From the NCBI GenBank assembly GCA_021768705.1, contig JAETUG010000008.1, positions 1-64,000 on the forward strand: DNA of 64,000 nt. Reading direction: 5' to 3'. The stretch is from Bacillota bacterium. GTDB taxonomy: Bacteria > Bacillota > Clostridia > Lachnospirales > Anaerotignaceae. The position numbers and the translations under genes are program-made. The notes under the pieces are model-generated. The model was not told where the DNA came from. It saw only the letters and a list, made by a program, of their open reading frames with translations, and did not search any database. Below, one piece after another: positions 48,715 through 58,281 of this stretch (positions are counted from its first letter, which is position 1; every line of letters begins with the position of its first letter).

Positions 48715-51700
48715 CTAGCCTTTTAATGCTACAAAGAAATTTTTAATGAGCTGCAAAGGCTTATCCCCCTCTTCCCGTCCGGGCTTGATGGTCAGATAGG
48801 GCGTTGCACCGGCAGTAAAAAGATATTTGCCCTTTTCTTTGGCGATCAGTTCTGTCAGTTTCACAGGGTCAATATTGGGCTGAGGCCGGAATTCCAGAAG
48901 CAGATTGCCATGCTTCTGACTGATAGAAGTGATCCCCATATCGTGGGCTTCGCTCTTCACCAGAACCACTTCCAGCAAAAGCTGTACGCTCTTAGGCAAG
49001 TCGCCGTAACGATCTTCCAGTTCCTCCTGCATATCGTAATATTCTTCCATGGTGCGGATGCCTGCGACCTTTTTATACAGCTCCATCCGCTGTTCCTGAT
49101 TTTTGATATAAAAATCAGGGATGAAGGCACTGATATTCAAATCGATAGAGGTTTCGAACTGTTCCTCCTTCGCTGTGCCCCCCTTCAGGTTCTGGACTTC
49201 TTCCTCCAGCAGACGGCAATACATATCATACCCTACGGCTTCCATATGTCCATGCTGTTCTGCGCCCAACAGGTTGCCTGCCCCACGAATCTCCAAGTCT
49301 CTCATGGCGATCTTGAAGCCGGAGCCAAATTCCGTAAATTCCCGAATGGTCTGCAGGCGTTTTTCCGCCGCCTCTTTCAACATTTTGTCTCGTTTATACA
49401 TCAGATATGCGTAGGCGATACGATTGCTTCTGCCTACCCGCCCCCGCAGCTGATAAAGCTGAGAAAGACCCATGCGGTCGGCATCCTGAATGATGATGGT
49501 ATTGGCATTGGAAATATCCATACCCGTTTCAATGATGGTGGTACAAACCAGCACGTCGATCTCGCCGCTGATAAAATCCCCCATGATCCGCTCCAGTTCC
49601 CGTTCGGACATCTGCCCGTGGGCATAAGTCACGTTAGCATCGGGCACAAGGTTCTGGATACGAAAGGCTTCTTCGCTGATGGTCTCCACACGGTTATACA
49701 GATAGTATACCTGACCGCCCCGGCTGATCTCTCTGTGGATGGCCTCCCGAATAAATTCCGGGTTGTTTTCCATCACATAGGTCTGGATGGGGTGTCGTTC
49801 CTGGGGCGGTTCTTCCAGCAGACTCATATCACGGATGCCTGCCAGACTCATGTGCAAGGTTCTGGGAATGGGCGTTGCAGAAAGGGTTAGCACATCCACA
49901 TTTTCCCGCAGAGCCTTCAGCTTTTCCTTATGGGCAACCCCGAACCGCTGCTCTTCGTCCACAATAATCAATCCCAAATCATTGAATTTTACATCTTTCG
50001 ACAAAATACGATGGGTGCCGATGAGGATATCGGAATAGCCCCTTTCCATATTCTGCAGGCTTTCCTTCTGTTGCTTCGGCGTACGGAAACGGGAAAGCAG
50101 TTCGATCTTGACGGGATAGCCTGCCATTCTCTGGGTGAAGGTATTATAATGCTGCTGGGCAAGGATGGTGGTAGGCACCAAAAATGCTACTTGCTTTCCC
50201 TCTTGGGCTGCCTTGAAAGCCGCACGAATGGCAACCTCTGTCTTGCCATAGCCAACGTCACCACAGACCAGTCTGTCCATGACCTTACTGCTTTCCATAT
50301 CCTTTTTCACATCTTCAATGGCGTTCAGTTGGTCATCGGTCTCTTCATAAGGGAAATTTTCTTCAAATTCCCTCTGCCAAACGGTATCCGGGCCATAGAT
50401 GAAGCCTTGGGCTGCCGCTCGTTTTGCATAGAGTGCCACCAAGTCCTCCGCCATGATCTGAACAGCTTTTCTGGCTTTCGCCTTTGCCTTTGCCCAATCC
50501 TGTCCGCCCAGCTTGTTCAACTTCGGCGCAGCAGAGCCAGTACCGATATATTTCTGCACCATATCCATTTGGTTAACGGGCACAAAAAGGTTGCCCCCAT
50601 CCCGATAGGAAATCTTCATATAATCCTTCTGGACACCATCTACAGAAATTTTCTCCAGCCCGCGGAACACACCGATCCCGTGGTTGTCGTGTACCACATA
50701 ATCCCCGATATGCAGGTCTGTAAAGCTTTCAATGGCTGCCCCATTTTTCTTCCGTTTTTTCTTTTTCTTCTTTTCTTTTCCGCCAAACAACTCGCTGTCG
50801 CAAAAAACAGCAAAATCAATGAAATCATAACGGAAACCTTTGGAAAGAGAACCTTTCGCTACCCAAACAGAGCCTTTGGGCACATCCCGTTCCAAATCTT
50901 CGATATAAACTGCTTCCAGACCCATTTCCACCAGTTCCTTTGCCATGCGCTGGGCTCTGGTGCCGGTACCTGCTAAGACCAAGGTACGGAAACCGCTTTT
51001 TTTCAAATATTCCAGTTCTTCGCAAAACAGATCTGCTCTCTGCTGAAAGGAAGGAGTGGAACGGACAGCAAAATCCACTATGACCTTGGGGTGAAAATCC
51101 GCCGTTCTTTGGCTCAGCCCTGCAAAAAGGACAGTGGCAAAGGCTTCCGCCTGCCGCAGGATCGCCGTATAATCGTAGAGCATATGGCTCTGCCCCGGCA
51201 GCAGATAGCCTTGGGCGATACGCCCCTTCACGCTTTCCTGATATTCTTCCATAAGAATATCCATGTGTTCCCGAATCCGTTCCGGTTCATCAAAAATCAG
51301 CAGGGTATCCTCCTGCAAATAGGAAAGCAGACTGACGGTCTCACCATAAAAATAATCCACATAAGCACCCACCGCAGGCAGGGTCTTTTCCGCCCGAAGC
51401 CGCTCCGCATCTTCGCCGATATGCTCCCGCAGGCGTTCTGCTGCTTCTTCTTCACCCTTTTTCTCAAAGTTTTTCAAGGCTTTCACAAATTCCTTGACGA
51501 TCTTATCCGCTGCCGCCACGGCCTGTTCTTCTTCGTAAACGACCTCCCGCATGGGGAAGATAACTGTTTCCTCCAATTTATCCACGGAACGCTGGCTTTG
51601 GGCATCCATACTGCGGATGGAATCGATCTCATCATCCCAAAACTCGATACGAACAGCATCCTCCGCCGTCAAAGACCAAATATCCAGGATCCCGCCCCGC

Positions 51701-52221
51701 AGCGTAAACTGTCCCGGGCTTTCCACCAGCTCCGCCCGTTCATAACCCATCAGCACCAGTCGTTTCGTCAGTTCAGAAATTTCCGCAATCTCCCCCACCT
51801 TCAGCTTCAGCAGAAAAGATGCAAACACATCCCTCCTGGGATACTTATCCAACAAGGCTTCCATAGATGCCACAATAACGGGACATTCCCCCCGTAACAA
51901 CCGTTCCAGCACCAGAAACCGCTGGCGATTCATTTCCATACTATGGACATCGGCACTGTAAAAGAGGATATCCTTGGCGGGATAATAGACGCAATCCTTT
52001 TCAAAGAAGGTCAGGTCCTCCAATATCTCCTTTGCCCGCAGCTCGCTATAAGTCAAAAACAGCAGGGGGCGTTTGGTCTGCTCTTTTAAGCTATATGCAA
52101 GATGATTTTTTGCAGCATCAATGACCCCTGTGGCAAAAACAGGGGTATTTCCTTTTTCAATTCCTTCCAAAGCCTGCCGAAAGCTCCCCAATTCCAGCAG
52201 GGGTCCTGTCAAGGCTTTCAT
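48715..52221 (-). CDS. mfd: Transcription-repair coupling factor
   Basis: A 1168-residue Mfd, full length. The N-terminal UvrB-homology part (1-450) is followed by a Lys-rich linker, the RNA polymerase interaction domain (HIGDYVVHDNHGIGVFRGLE near 495), then the SF2 motor: CGDVGYGKTEVAIRAAF (Walker A), IVDEEQRFGVAHKEK (DEEQ box), TATPIPRTLHMSLAG, RGRVGRSNR (motif VI), and the C-terminal D7 domain. It removes RNA polymerase stalled at lesions and recruits UvrA. Its ATG overlaps the pth stop by four bases. Confidence 0.97.
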   Translation of the reverse strand: MKALTGPLLELGSFRQALEGIEKGNTPVFATGVIDAAKNHLAYSLKEQTKRPLLFLTYSELRAKEILEDLTFFEKDCVYYPAKDILFYSADVHSMEMNRQRFLVLERLLRGECPVIVASMEALLDKYPRRDVFASFLLKLKVGEIAEISELTKRLVLMGYERAELVESPGQFTLRGGILDIWSLTAEDAVRIEFWDDEIDSIRSMDAQSQRSVDKLEETVIFPMREVVYEEEQAVAAADKIVKEFVKALKNFEKKGEEEAAERLREHIGEDAERLRAEKTLPAVGAYVDYFYGETVSLLSYLQEDTLLIFDEPERIREHMDILMEEYQESVKGRIAQGYLLPGQSHMLYDYTAILRQAEAFATVLFAGLSQRTADFHPKVIVDFAVRSTPSFQQRADLFCEELEYLKKSGFRTLVLAGTGTRAQRMAKELVEMGLEAVYIEDLERDVPKGSVWVAKGSLSKGFRYDFIDFAVFCDSELFGGKEKKKKKKRKKNGAAIESFTDLHIGDYVVHDNHGIGVFRGLEKISVDGVQKDYMKISYRDGGNLFVPVNQMDMVQKYIGTGSAAPKLNKLGGQDWAKAKAKARKAVQIMAEDLVALYAKRAAAQGFIYGPDTVWQREFEENFPYEETDDQLNAIEDVKKDMESSKVMDRLVCGDVGYGKTEVAIRAAFKAAQEGKQVAFLVPTTILAQQHYNTFTQRMAGYPVKIELLSRFRTPKQQKESLQNMERGYSDILIGTHRILSKDVKFNDLGLIIVDEEQRFGVAHKEKLKALRENVDVLTLSATPIPRTLHMSLAGIRDMSLLEEPPQERHPIQTYVMENNPEFIREAIHREISRGGQVYYLYNRVETISEEAFRIQNLVPDANVTYAHGQMSERELERIMGDFISGEIDVLVCTTIIETGMDISNANTIIIQDADRMGLSQLYQLRGRVGRSNRIAYAYLMYKRDKMLKEAAEKRLQTIREFTEFGSGFKIAMRDLEIRGAGNLLGAEQHGHMEAVGYDMYCRLLEEEVQNLKGGTAKEEQFETSIDLNISAFIPDFYIKNQEQRMELYKKVAGIRTMEEYYDMQEELEDRYGDLPKSVQLLLEVVLVKSEAHDMGITSISQKHGNLLLEFRPQPNIDPVKLTELIAKEKGKYLFTAGATPYLTIKPGREEGDKPLQLIKNFFVALKG

Positions 52222-52928
52222 TCCGCATTCACCTCATTGGGGTTTTCTTCGTTTTCCTTTTTTTCTGCTTCGGCCTTGGCCGCTTCTTCTTTTTCCTTTT
52301 GCTTCTTGGCAGTTTTTGCTTTCTGGTTCACGCGGTTCGCCGCTTCCTTAATGCCACGGGAAAGCATCAATTCCACGCCCTGTACTGCTTTGTCCATCCC
52401 CTGCTCCATCATAGGCAGATCATCGGGATTGAATTTTGCCAGCACATAATCCGCCAAGTCCCAGCCGCTGGGCTTTTCGCCGATGCCAACTTTGATACGG
52501 TTAAACTCGTCTGTGCCCATCTGATCGATGATATTGCGGATGCCGTTATGACCGCCATGGCTGCCCTTTTCCCGAATCCGCACACTGCCGCAGGGCAGAC
52601 TGGTATCATCGAAAATGACCACAAAACGTTCCTGGGGGATCTTATAGAAATTCACGATCTCCCGCACGCTTTCTCCGCTCAGGTTCATATAAGTCTGGGG
52701 TTTCACCAAAAGCACCCGTTTGCCTTTGATGGTGCCATCCCCCACAAAGGCTTTATTTTTGAATTTATTTACTTCAATATCATATTTTTTCGCCAGCTTG
52801 TCGATGACATGAAAACCAACATTATGCTTGGTTTCTTCGTACTGTCTGCCGGGGTTGCCTAAACCAACGATACAAAAAAATTCCTGTCCCTTGCTCTCCT
52901 GGTTTTTGAATCTGTCAAAAAGACCCAT
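52218..52928 (-). CDS. pth: Peptidyl-tRNA hydrolase with a charged C-terminal tail
   Basis: A 236-residue Pth; residues 18-205 form the enzyme: FCIVGLGNPGRQYEETKHNVGF holds the tRNA-binding asparagine and catalytic histidine, FDDTSLPCGSVRIREKGSHGG the catalytic Asp region, and QTYMNLSGESV the substrate loop. It frees peptides from prematurely released tRNAs. The last 40 residues are a Lys/Glu-rich extension (AKTAKKQKEKEEAAKAEAE...) not found in most Pth enzymes. GGAGGAAGAAAG precedes the ATG. It begins the pth-mfd operon. Confidence 0.95.
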   Translation of the reverse strand: MGLFDRFKNQESKGQEFFCIVGLGNPGRQYEETKHNVGFHVIDKLAKKYDIEVNKFKNKAFVGDGTIKGKRVLLVKPQTYMNLSGESVREIVNFYKIPQERFVVIFDDTSLPCGSVRIREKGSHGGHNGIRNIIDQMGTDEFNRIKVGIGEKPSGWDLADYVLAKFNPDDLPMMEQGMDKAVQGVELMLSRGIKEAANRVNQKAKTAKKQKEKEEAAKAEAEKKENEENPNEVNAE

Positions 52929-53021
52929 CTTTCTTCCTCCTATCTATAAACACAACGGAAAGCCCTAATTTTTGTAAATTAGAGCTGTTCCAACCATATC
53001 TTATTTTCTAGAAGTATACCA

Positions 53022-53052
53022 CAAAAAAAGAGAAGGATACAACATCCTTCTC
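53022..53052 (-). terminator. Terminator in the ldh 3' region (distal)
   Basis: GAGAAGGAT/ATCCTTCTC, 9-bp stem, followed on the minus strand by seven T. Confidence 0.75.
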
Positions 53053-53064
53053 AAAATTATAACG

Positions 53065-53090
53065 AAAAGGCGGGTGTTTTCACATCCGCC
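53065..53090 (-). terminator. Terminator in the ldh 3' region (proximal)
   Basis: GGCGGATGT/ACACCCGCC, 9-bp stem with one mismatch, followed by TTTT, 23 bases after the ldh stop; a second hairpin follows 25 bases later. Confidence 0.6.
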
Positions 53091-53113
53091 CAAGTATCTA
53101 ATATGTAATTAGA

Positions 53114-54094
53114 TTATTTTACTTCGTTAACCAGTTCAGCGCCTTCCAGGAATGCTTTTGCATTGTCCATTGTAATCAGAGCCATCTGACCCAGAGCTTC
53201 TTCTGTCAGGAATGCCTGGTGACCGGAGATAACTACTTTATCGCTAGCCAGCAGTCTGGACAGTGTAGCGTCATGTTTTGTCAGGTTGCTTCTGTCTTCG
53301 AAGAAGTATTCATGTTCAACTTCGCAAACGTCCATACCTACGCCGCGGAATTTGCCAGCTTCGATTGCGTCAGCCAGAGCTTCGGAGTCAACCAGACCAC
53401 CACGAGCAACGTTGATAAAGATAACGCCGTCTTTCATCTTAGCGATAGCATCTTTGTCGATCATGTGTCTTGTAGCAGGCATCAGAGGGCAGTGGATGGA
53501 GATAACATCAGCACGAGCATACAGTTCGTCCAGTGTTACATATTCCAGACCCAGGTTGGGGTTGGGGAATGCATCATAAGCGATGATGTCCATGCCGAAG
53601 CCTTTCAGAATGTTGATCATGCACTGACCGATTTTACCTGTACCGATGATACCAGCTGTTTTGCCGTACAGAGCGATACCTGTCAGACCAGCGATATCAA
53701 AGTTGAATTTTGTTGTTCTTTCATAGGACAGATGAGGTTTTCTGTTCACTGCCATCAGCAGAGCTGCACCCTGTTCAGCAACGGACTGAGGGGAGTAAGC
53801 GGGTACTCTCAGAACGGGCAGACCACATTCTTTTGCAACTTCCAGATCAACACTGTCAAAACCAGCGCAACGCAGCAGCAGAACTTTGATGCCCAGGTTT
53901 TTCAGTTCACGGATAACTTCTGCGGGAACTTCGTCGTTAACGAAAGAGCATGTAGCATCGTGACCAGCTGCCAGATGAGCTGTTGCAGGTGTCAGTCTTT
54001 CGTTGAAGAATGTGATTTCATAGCCGTATTTTTCTGCCACAGGTTTAAAAGAGTCTACCCAGTAAGATTTTGTGTCAAAGAATGCAATTTTCAT
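53114..54094 (-). CDS. D-lactate dehydrogenase (2-hydroxyacid dehydrogenase)
   Basis: A 326-residue D-2-hydroxyacid dehydrogenase starting MKIAFFDTKSYWVDSF at 54094 with AGGAGGAAG. The NAD fold is GIIGTGKIGQCM near 150. Catalytic residues are Arg in NVARGGLVD, Glu in CEVEHEYFF and His in SGHQAFLTEEAL. The DTKSYW and EHEYFFED segments are typical of fermentative D-LDH (LdhA). It reduces pyruvate to D-lactate and reoxidises NADH. A consensus promoter with a Rex-like operator is present, so redox control is likely. Codon use is strongly biased to a few codons, suggesting high expression. Confidence 0.93.
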   Translation of the reverse strand: MKIAFFDTKSYWVDSFKPVAEKYGYEITFFNERLTPATAHLAAGHDATCSFVNDEVPAEVIRELKNLGIKVLLLRCAGFDSVDLEVAKECGLPVLRVPAYSPQSVAEQGAALLMAVNRKPHLSYERTTKFNFDIAGLTGIALYGKTAGIIGTGKIGQCMINILKGFGMDIIAYDAFPNPNLGLEYVTLDELYARADVISIHCPLMPATRHMIDKDAIAKMKDGVIFINVARGGLVDSEALADAIEAGKFRGVGMDVCEVEHEYFFEDRSNLTKHDATLSRLLASDKVVISGHQAFLTEEALGQMALITMDNAKAFLEGAELVNEVK

Positions 54095-54202
54095 CGGTAT
54101 CTTCCTCCTAAAAATGAAAAAAATTTGATAAGTGGATAGTAAAAATTTTATAGCAAACAGAGTCATTCCCAGACTGCGTATAGGAATATTGTCTTTCTCT
54201 GT

Positions 54203-54220
54203 TTGTTTTACTTTTAACAA
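54203..54220. promoter_or_regulatory. Rex-like operator at the ldh promoter
   Basis: TTGTTAAAAGTAAAACAA on the minus strand matches the clostridial Rex pattern TTGTTAA-N4-TTAACAA at 12 of 14 positions and directly overlaps the end of the -10 hexamer, where binding would block the polymerase until NADH rises. Confidence 0.6.
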
Positions 54221-54247
54221 TATAATCTATTTCACCGTTTTTGTCAA
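54219..54247 (-). promoter_or_regulatory. ldh promoter
   Basis: Minus strand consensus TTGACA, 17-bp spacer, TATATT, with a leader of about 115 bases. Confidence 0.8.
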
Positions 54248-54409
54248 CCATGTTCCCATAAAATTGTAAGTTTTGCCGAAACCTTTTTTCCTAAGCCGAT
54301 AAAAAAACACCAGTTTCCGAATCAATTTTTTCTTCTGCTTTTGGATATTATTATTTTTGCTCAAAATTCCCAAAAATCCCCTTACTCACTGCACTATTTT
54401 TCAGTAAAT

Positions 54410-54450
54410 AAAAAGAAAACCTCCCACACAAAAGATTGGGAGGTTTTTTC
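54410..54450 (-). terminator. Terminator after prs
   Basis: AAAACCTCCCA/TGGGAGGTTTT, perfect 11-bp stem with 10-base loop and T-runs in both directions. Confidence 0.85.
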
Positions 54451-54480
54451 TGTTATTGCTTTAAAAATACTTTTTTCAAA

Positions 54481-55443
54481 TCAATCAAACAGCTGAGAAA
54501 TAGATGTGCCTTTATGGATGCAGTTGATGGCATCTGCAAAGATATCAGCAACAGAAACCATCGTAATTTTATCGATTTTCTTTTCTTCAGGCAGCTCGAT
54601 GGTATCCAGAACCAGCAGTTCGTTGATTGCGGATTTCTCGATTCTTTCCAAAGCGGGACCGCTCAGAACACCATGCGTACAGCAAGCGTCAACTTCGATG
54701 GCACCTCTTTCTTTCAGCGCATTGGCTGCGTTTGTGATCGTGCCTGCAGTGTCGATCATGTCATCTACCAGGATTACTTTTTTGCCTTTTACTTCACCGA
54801 TGATGTTCATGATTTCACTTACGTTTGCTTTGGGTCTGCGTTTGTCGATGATGGCAATGGGAATGTTCAGTTTTTCAGCGAATTTTCTAACTCTTGTTAC
54901 GCTGCCCAGGTCGGGAGAAACTGCCACGAAATCCTTTTCCAGATCATCGCCGAATTTTTTGATATAGAAATCTGTCAGCAGAGGGCTGCCAACCAGATTA
55001 TCTACAGGAATATCGAAGAAGCCCTGAATCTGTGCACAGTGCAAATCCATTGTCAGCACACGGCTTGCGCCTGCACTTGTCAGGATATTTGCAACCAGTT
55101 TTGCACTGATAGGATCTCTTGCTCTTGCTTTTCTGTCCTGACGCGCATAGCCATAGTAAGGCATAACTGCTGTGATTCTTGCTGCGGACGCACGTTTCAT
55201 GGCGTCGATCATGATAAGCAGTTCCATCAGGTTATCGTTTACGGGATAGGATGTGGACTGGATGATAAATACATCCGCACCACGGATTGTTTCATTGATT
55301 TTTACGGAAATTTCACCGTCGCTGAATTTTTCAACTTCGCAATCGCCCAGTTGCAGGCCCAGTTTGCTTGCGATAGATTCTGCCAGTGCTTTGTTGGAAT
55401 TGCAGGCAAAAACTTTGATGTTGCTAATGCCGGAATTAAGCAT
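54481..55443 (-). CDS. prs: Ribose-phosphate pyrophosphokinase
   Basis: A 320-residue class I PRPP synthase. N-terminal [28 protein letters not shown], the ATP-binding [13 protein letters not shown], and [17 protein letters not shown] are all present; the C-terminal PRPP loop is [17 protein letters not shown]. It makes PRPP from ribose 5-phosphate and ATP for purine, pyrimidine, His and Trp synthesis. Order glmU-prs is conserved in Firmicutes. GGGGGACAGACAC precedes the ATG. Confidence 0.97.
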   Translation of the reverse strand: MLNSGISNIKVFACNSNKALAESIASKLGLQLGDCEVEKFSDGEISVKINETIRGADVFIIQSTSYPVNDNLMELLIMIDAMKRASAARITAVMPYYGYARQDRKARARDPISAKLVANILTSAGASRVLTMDLHCAQIQGFFDIPVDNLVGSPLLTDFYIKKFGDDLEKDFVAVSPDLGSVTRVRKFAEKLNIPIAIIDKRRPKANVSEIMNIIGEVKGKKVILVDDMIDTAGTITNAANALKERGAIEVDACCTHGVLSGPALERIEKSAINELLVLDTIELPEEKKIDKITMVSVADIFADAINCIHKGTSISQLFD

Positions 55444-55476
55444 GTGTCTGTCCCCCTATAAAAATTATCATTAGGT

Positions 55477-55506
55477 TATATAAGCCCATATAATATTATG
55501 TTACAA
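55477..55506 (-). promoter_or_regulatory. Possible prs promoter
   Basis: Minus strand TTGTAA, 18-bp spacer, TATATA between glmU and prs. Confidence 0.45.
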
Positions 55507-55550
55507 CGAAAAACTACCAATTTCAACAGCAATTCGACAATTTTTTCAAA

Positions 55551-56921
55551 TTATCTTTCAATTCTCTTTTTTGTCCACCCCTCGATGACCTGTTGTCTTG
55601 CTCTGGCAACCGCCAGTACATCTTCAGGTACATCCTTTGTGATGGTAGAGCCTGCAGCAATATAAGAGCCTTTTTTCACAGTCACGGGAGCCACCAGATT
55701 CACATTGCAGCCAACAAAAACATTGTCCTCAATGGTAGTGCGATGTTTTTTCTTACCATCATAGTTGACCATAATGCTGCCGCAGCCGAAGTTGATCTTT
55801 TCGCCGGCATCGGTATCGCCTACATAGGAAAGATGGGGAATCTTTGTACCGTCGCCGATAGTGGAATTTTTCACTTCAACGAAGTCGCCCACTTTGACCT
55901 TGTTGCCGATATGGCAGTTGGGACGGATATAAGCATAGGGGCCTACGGTTGTTTCATTGCCGATCTCAGATTCGATGGCTGTGGAAGTCTGGAATTTCAC
56001 GCCATTGCCCAGTTTGGTATCTGTCAGTCTGGAATTGGGGCCAATCTCGCAATCCTCGCCGATCTCTGTATTGCCTTCCAGTACGCAGCCGGGCAGAACG
56101 ACGGTATCCATTCCGATCTTTACATCACTGCCGATATAGGTATTTTCGGGATCAACGATAGTAACACCATTTTCCATATGCTTGCGATTGATACGGTTTT
56201 TCATGATCTTAGCTGCCGCTGCCAACTGTACACGGCTATTTACACCGAAGAATTCATTGGCATCTTTGGCAACCACAGCTTCTACCTTGCCGCCGGCTTT
56301 CAGGATCAGTTCCAAACAATCTGTTAAGTAATATTCTCCCTGAGCATTGTTATTATCCAGCTTACCCAGAGATTCTTTCAGTGCTTTGCCATTAAAAATG
56401 TAGATACCTGTATTGATCTCGTTGATCAGGCGTTCTGTTTCCGAAGCATCCTTGTGTTCCACAATGCGCTGGAAACCGCCCTTATCATCTCTCATAATGC
56501 GGCCATAGCCTGTAGGGTCATCCACTTTGGAAGAAACAACGGTTACACTATGGTCATCGGCACGGTGTACTTCCACCAATTTCAGCAAGGTTTCCCCTGT
56601 AATCAGGGGAGTATCGCCGTAAAGGATCAGCATATCGCTGTTTTCATCAATAAAATCGCCAGCCATCATAACCGCATGGCCTGTGCCCTTCTGTTCTGCC
56701 TGCAGCGCAAAGGAAACACCTTCTGCCCGGATGCCTTCCTTTACCTGTTCTGCCTTATGCCCCACCACAACGCAAACTTCTTCTGCACCGCAGTTTTTTG
56801 CTGTTTCAATTACATAGTCTACCATGCTCTTGTTCAGAATCTCATGGAGTACTTTGGGTTTTTTAGATTTCATACGGGAGCCTTCACCGGCTGCCAGAAT
56901 GATCGCTTTCAGATTTTTCAT
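55551..56921 (-). CDS. glmU: Bifunctional GlmU (uridyltransferase/acetyltransferase)
   Basis: A 456-residue enzyme for the last two steps to UDP-GlcNAc. Residues 1-230 are the pyrophosphorylase: LAAGEGSRMKSKKPKVLHEI, YGDTPLITGETLL. Residues 250-456 are a left-handed beta-helix acetyltransferase made of hexapeptide repeats, with GPYAYIRPNCHIGNKVKVG and the acetyl-CoA region PVTVKKGSYIAAGSTITKD. The product feeds MurA and MurC of peptidoglycan synthesis, both also in this window. Ribosome site GGAGGAGGAATCATAA. Confidence 0.97.
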   Translation of the reverse strand: MKNLKAIILAAGEGSRMKSKKPKVLHEILNKSMVDYVIETAKNCGAEEVCVVVGHKAEQVKEGIRAEGVSFALQAEQKGTGHAVMMAGDFIDENSDMLILYGDTPLITGETLLKLVEVHRADDHSVTVVSSKVDDPTGYGRIMRDDKGGFQRIVEHKDASETERLINEINTGIYIFNGKALKESLGKLDNNNAQGEYYLTDCLELILKAGGKVEAVVAKDANEFFGVNSRVQLAAAAKIMKNRINRKHMENGVTIVDPENTYIGSDVKIGMDTVVLPGCVLEGNTEIGEDCEIGPNSRLTDTKLGNGVKFQTSTAIESEIGNETTVGPYAYIRPNCHIGNKVKVGDFVEVKNSTIGDGTKIPHLSYVGDTDAGEKINFGCGSIMVNYDGKKKHRTTIEDNVFVGCNVNLVAPVTVKKGSYIAAGSTITKDVPEDVLAVARARQQVIEGWTKKRIER

Positions 56922-57117
56922 TTATGATTCCTCCTCCGCCAAAAAAGGCGAATATTTTCAAATGTTGTATACATACTTTTTAAGTATCTCATTTTTCCCC
57001 ATAAAATTCAATATACTCTTTTACTAAAAAATCGCTTGTTCCATGAAAAAAAGCCTTATCCCTTCGGTCTAAGACTATGTAACTCAAATGCTTTCGAAAT
57101 AGAAATTATCCTATATT

Positions 57118-57150
57118 ATAAAAAAAGAACGGGAAAATTCCCGTTCTTTC
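57118..57150 (-). terminator. Terminator after glgD
   Basis: AAAGAACGGGAA/TTCCCGTTCTTT, perfect 12-bp stem with two-base centre, T-rich in both directions. Confidence 0.85.
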
Positions 57151-57159
57151 TTACATTCA

Positions 57160-58278
57160 TTATAATACTGTTCCTTTTTTCAAAACTGCAGGTGCTTCGG
57201 AAGAAACGCCGATGATACGCTGACCATCGGAAAGAACAACTTCCTTATCCAGGATAGCATTTTCAACCACGCAGTTTTTGCCGATCTGGCAGCCTTCCAT
57301 CAGGATGGAATTTTTTACAACTGCCCCTGCGCCAACACGAACCTTGCGGAAGATAACGGAATGTTCCACTTTGCCGTCGAAGATGGTCCCGCTGCCCACG
57401 ATAGAGTCTGTTACATCTGCCCCTGCATTATATTTTGCAGGAGGTTCATCCTTGGGTTTTGTTTCAATATAGGGATATTCTGTGACAAAGGAATCTCTGA
57501 TCTCTTTTTTCAGGAAATCCATATTGGTGGCAAAATATGCCGCAGTGCCCGGACCAATGGCACTCCAATAGCCGTTGTATTCATAGCCATAGATCTTCAA
57601 TGTTTTAATGAAGGGGATGATGATATCCTTTACCAGATCATATCTGCCCTCGGGGATCGCCTGATCCAGCAGATTGATCAACAATGTTCTGGAGATCACA
57701 TAGATACCCAAAGACGCTGTATCGGATTTGGGCTGTTGGGGCTTTTCTTCAAAGCCTTCCAGTCTGCCGTCTGCATCCATTTCCACTACGCCGAATTTGG
57801 ACAGGTCCTTGCCATCCATTTTCTGATATACCACAGTGATATCTGCGCCTTTTTCTTTATGATATTCCAACACCTTGCGGTAATCCATTTTATAGATGGA
57901 ATCACCGGATGTGATCACAACATACTCCGCATTGCTGCGTTTCAGATATGTCATATTCTGATAGATGGAATCCGCAGTGCCGCGGAACCATGTGGAGCCT
58001 TCATTACTTGTATAGGGTGTGAATACGAACAAGCCTCCCTGTTTTCTGCCGAAATCCCACCATTTGGAGGAAGTCAGATGATCCCGCAGGGAACGGGAAT
58101 TATACTGTGTCAGCACAGCCACCTTGCCGATACCGCTGTTAGACATATTGCTCAATGTAAAGTCAATGGCACGATAGCAACTGCCAATGGGCAGTGCCGC
58201 TGCTGCTCTATGGTCTGTCAGAACCCCCAGTCTGCCATCATTGTTGCCGCCTGCCAGAATAATACCGATTGCTTTCAT
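57160..58278 (-). CDS. glgD: Glucose-1-phosphate adenylyltransferase subunit GlgD
   Basis: A 372-residue paralogue of GlgC that forms a heteromer with it and modulates activity. The nucleotide loop is changed to AGGNNDGRLGVLTDHRA, which lacks the catalytic GGxGxRL of GlgC, as usual in GlgD. SCYRAIDFTLSNMSNSG and the C-terminal hexapeptide helix remain. Its ATG lies three bases after the glgC stop. Confidence 0.94.
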   Translation of the reverse strand: MKAIGIILAGGNNDGRLGVLTDHRAAAALPIGSCYRAIDFTLSNMSNSGIGKVAVLTQYNSRSLRDHLTSSKWWDFGRKQGGLFVFTPYTSNEGSTWFRGTADSIYQNMTYLKRSNAEYVVITSGDSIYKMDYRKVLEYHKEKGADITVVYQKMDGKDLSKFGVVEMDADGRLEGFEEKPQQPKSDTASLGIYVISRTLLINLLDQAIPEGRYDLVKDIIIPFIKTLKIYGYEYNGYWSAIGPGTAAYFATNMDFLKKEIRDSFVTEYPYIETKPKDEPPAKYNAGADVTDSIVGSGTIFDGKVEHSVIFRKVRVGAGAVVKNSILMEGCQIGKNCVVENAILDKEVVLSDGQRIIGVSSEAPAVLKKGTVL

Positions 58279-58281
58279 GAT

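Larger units (their letters stand above)
54095..54414. other. Long ldh leader and gap before prs terminator
   Basis: No gene. It holds the ldh promoter (54219-54247), the Rex-like site, and a 9-bp inverted repeat CAAACAGAG (54154-54162) / CTCTGTTTG (54197-54205) in the transcribed leader. The rest, 54250-54414, is A+T-rich without recognisable structure. Confidence 0.6.

Noticed and set aside
50740-50790. Lysine-rich tract in Mfd taken as a frameshift or insertion
   Set aside because: The frame continues intact on both sides and this linker before the polymerase interaction domain is naturally variable.
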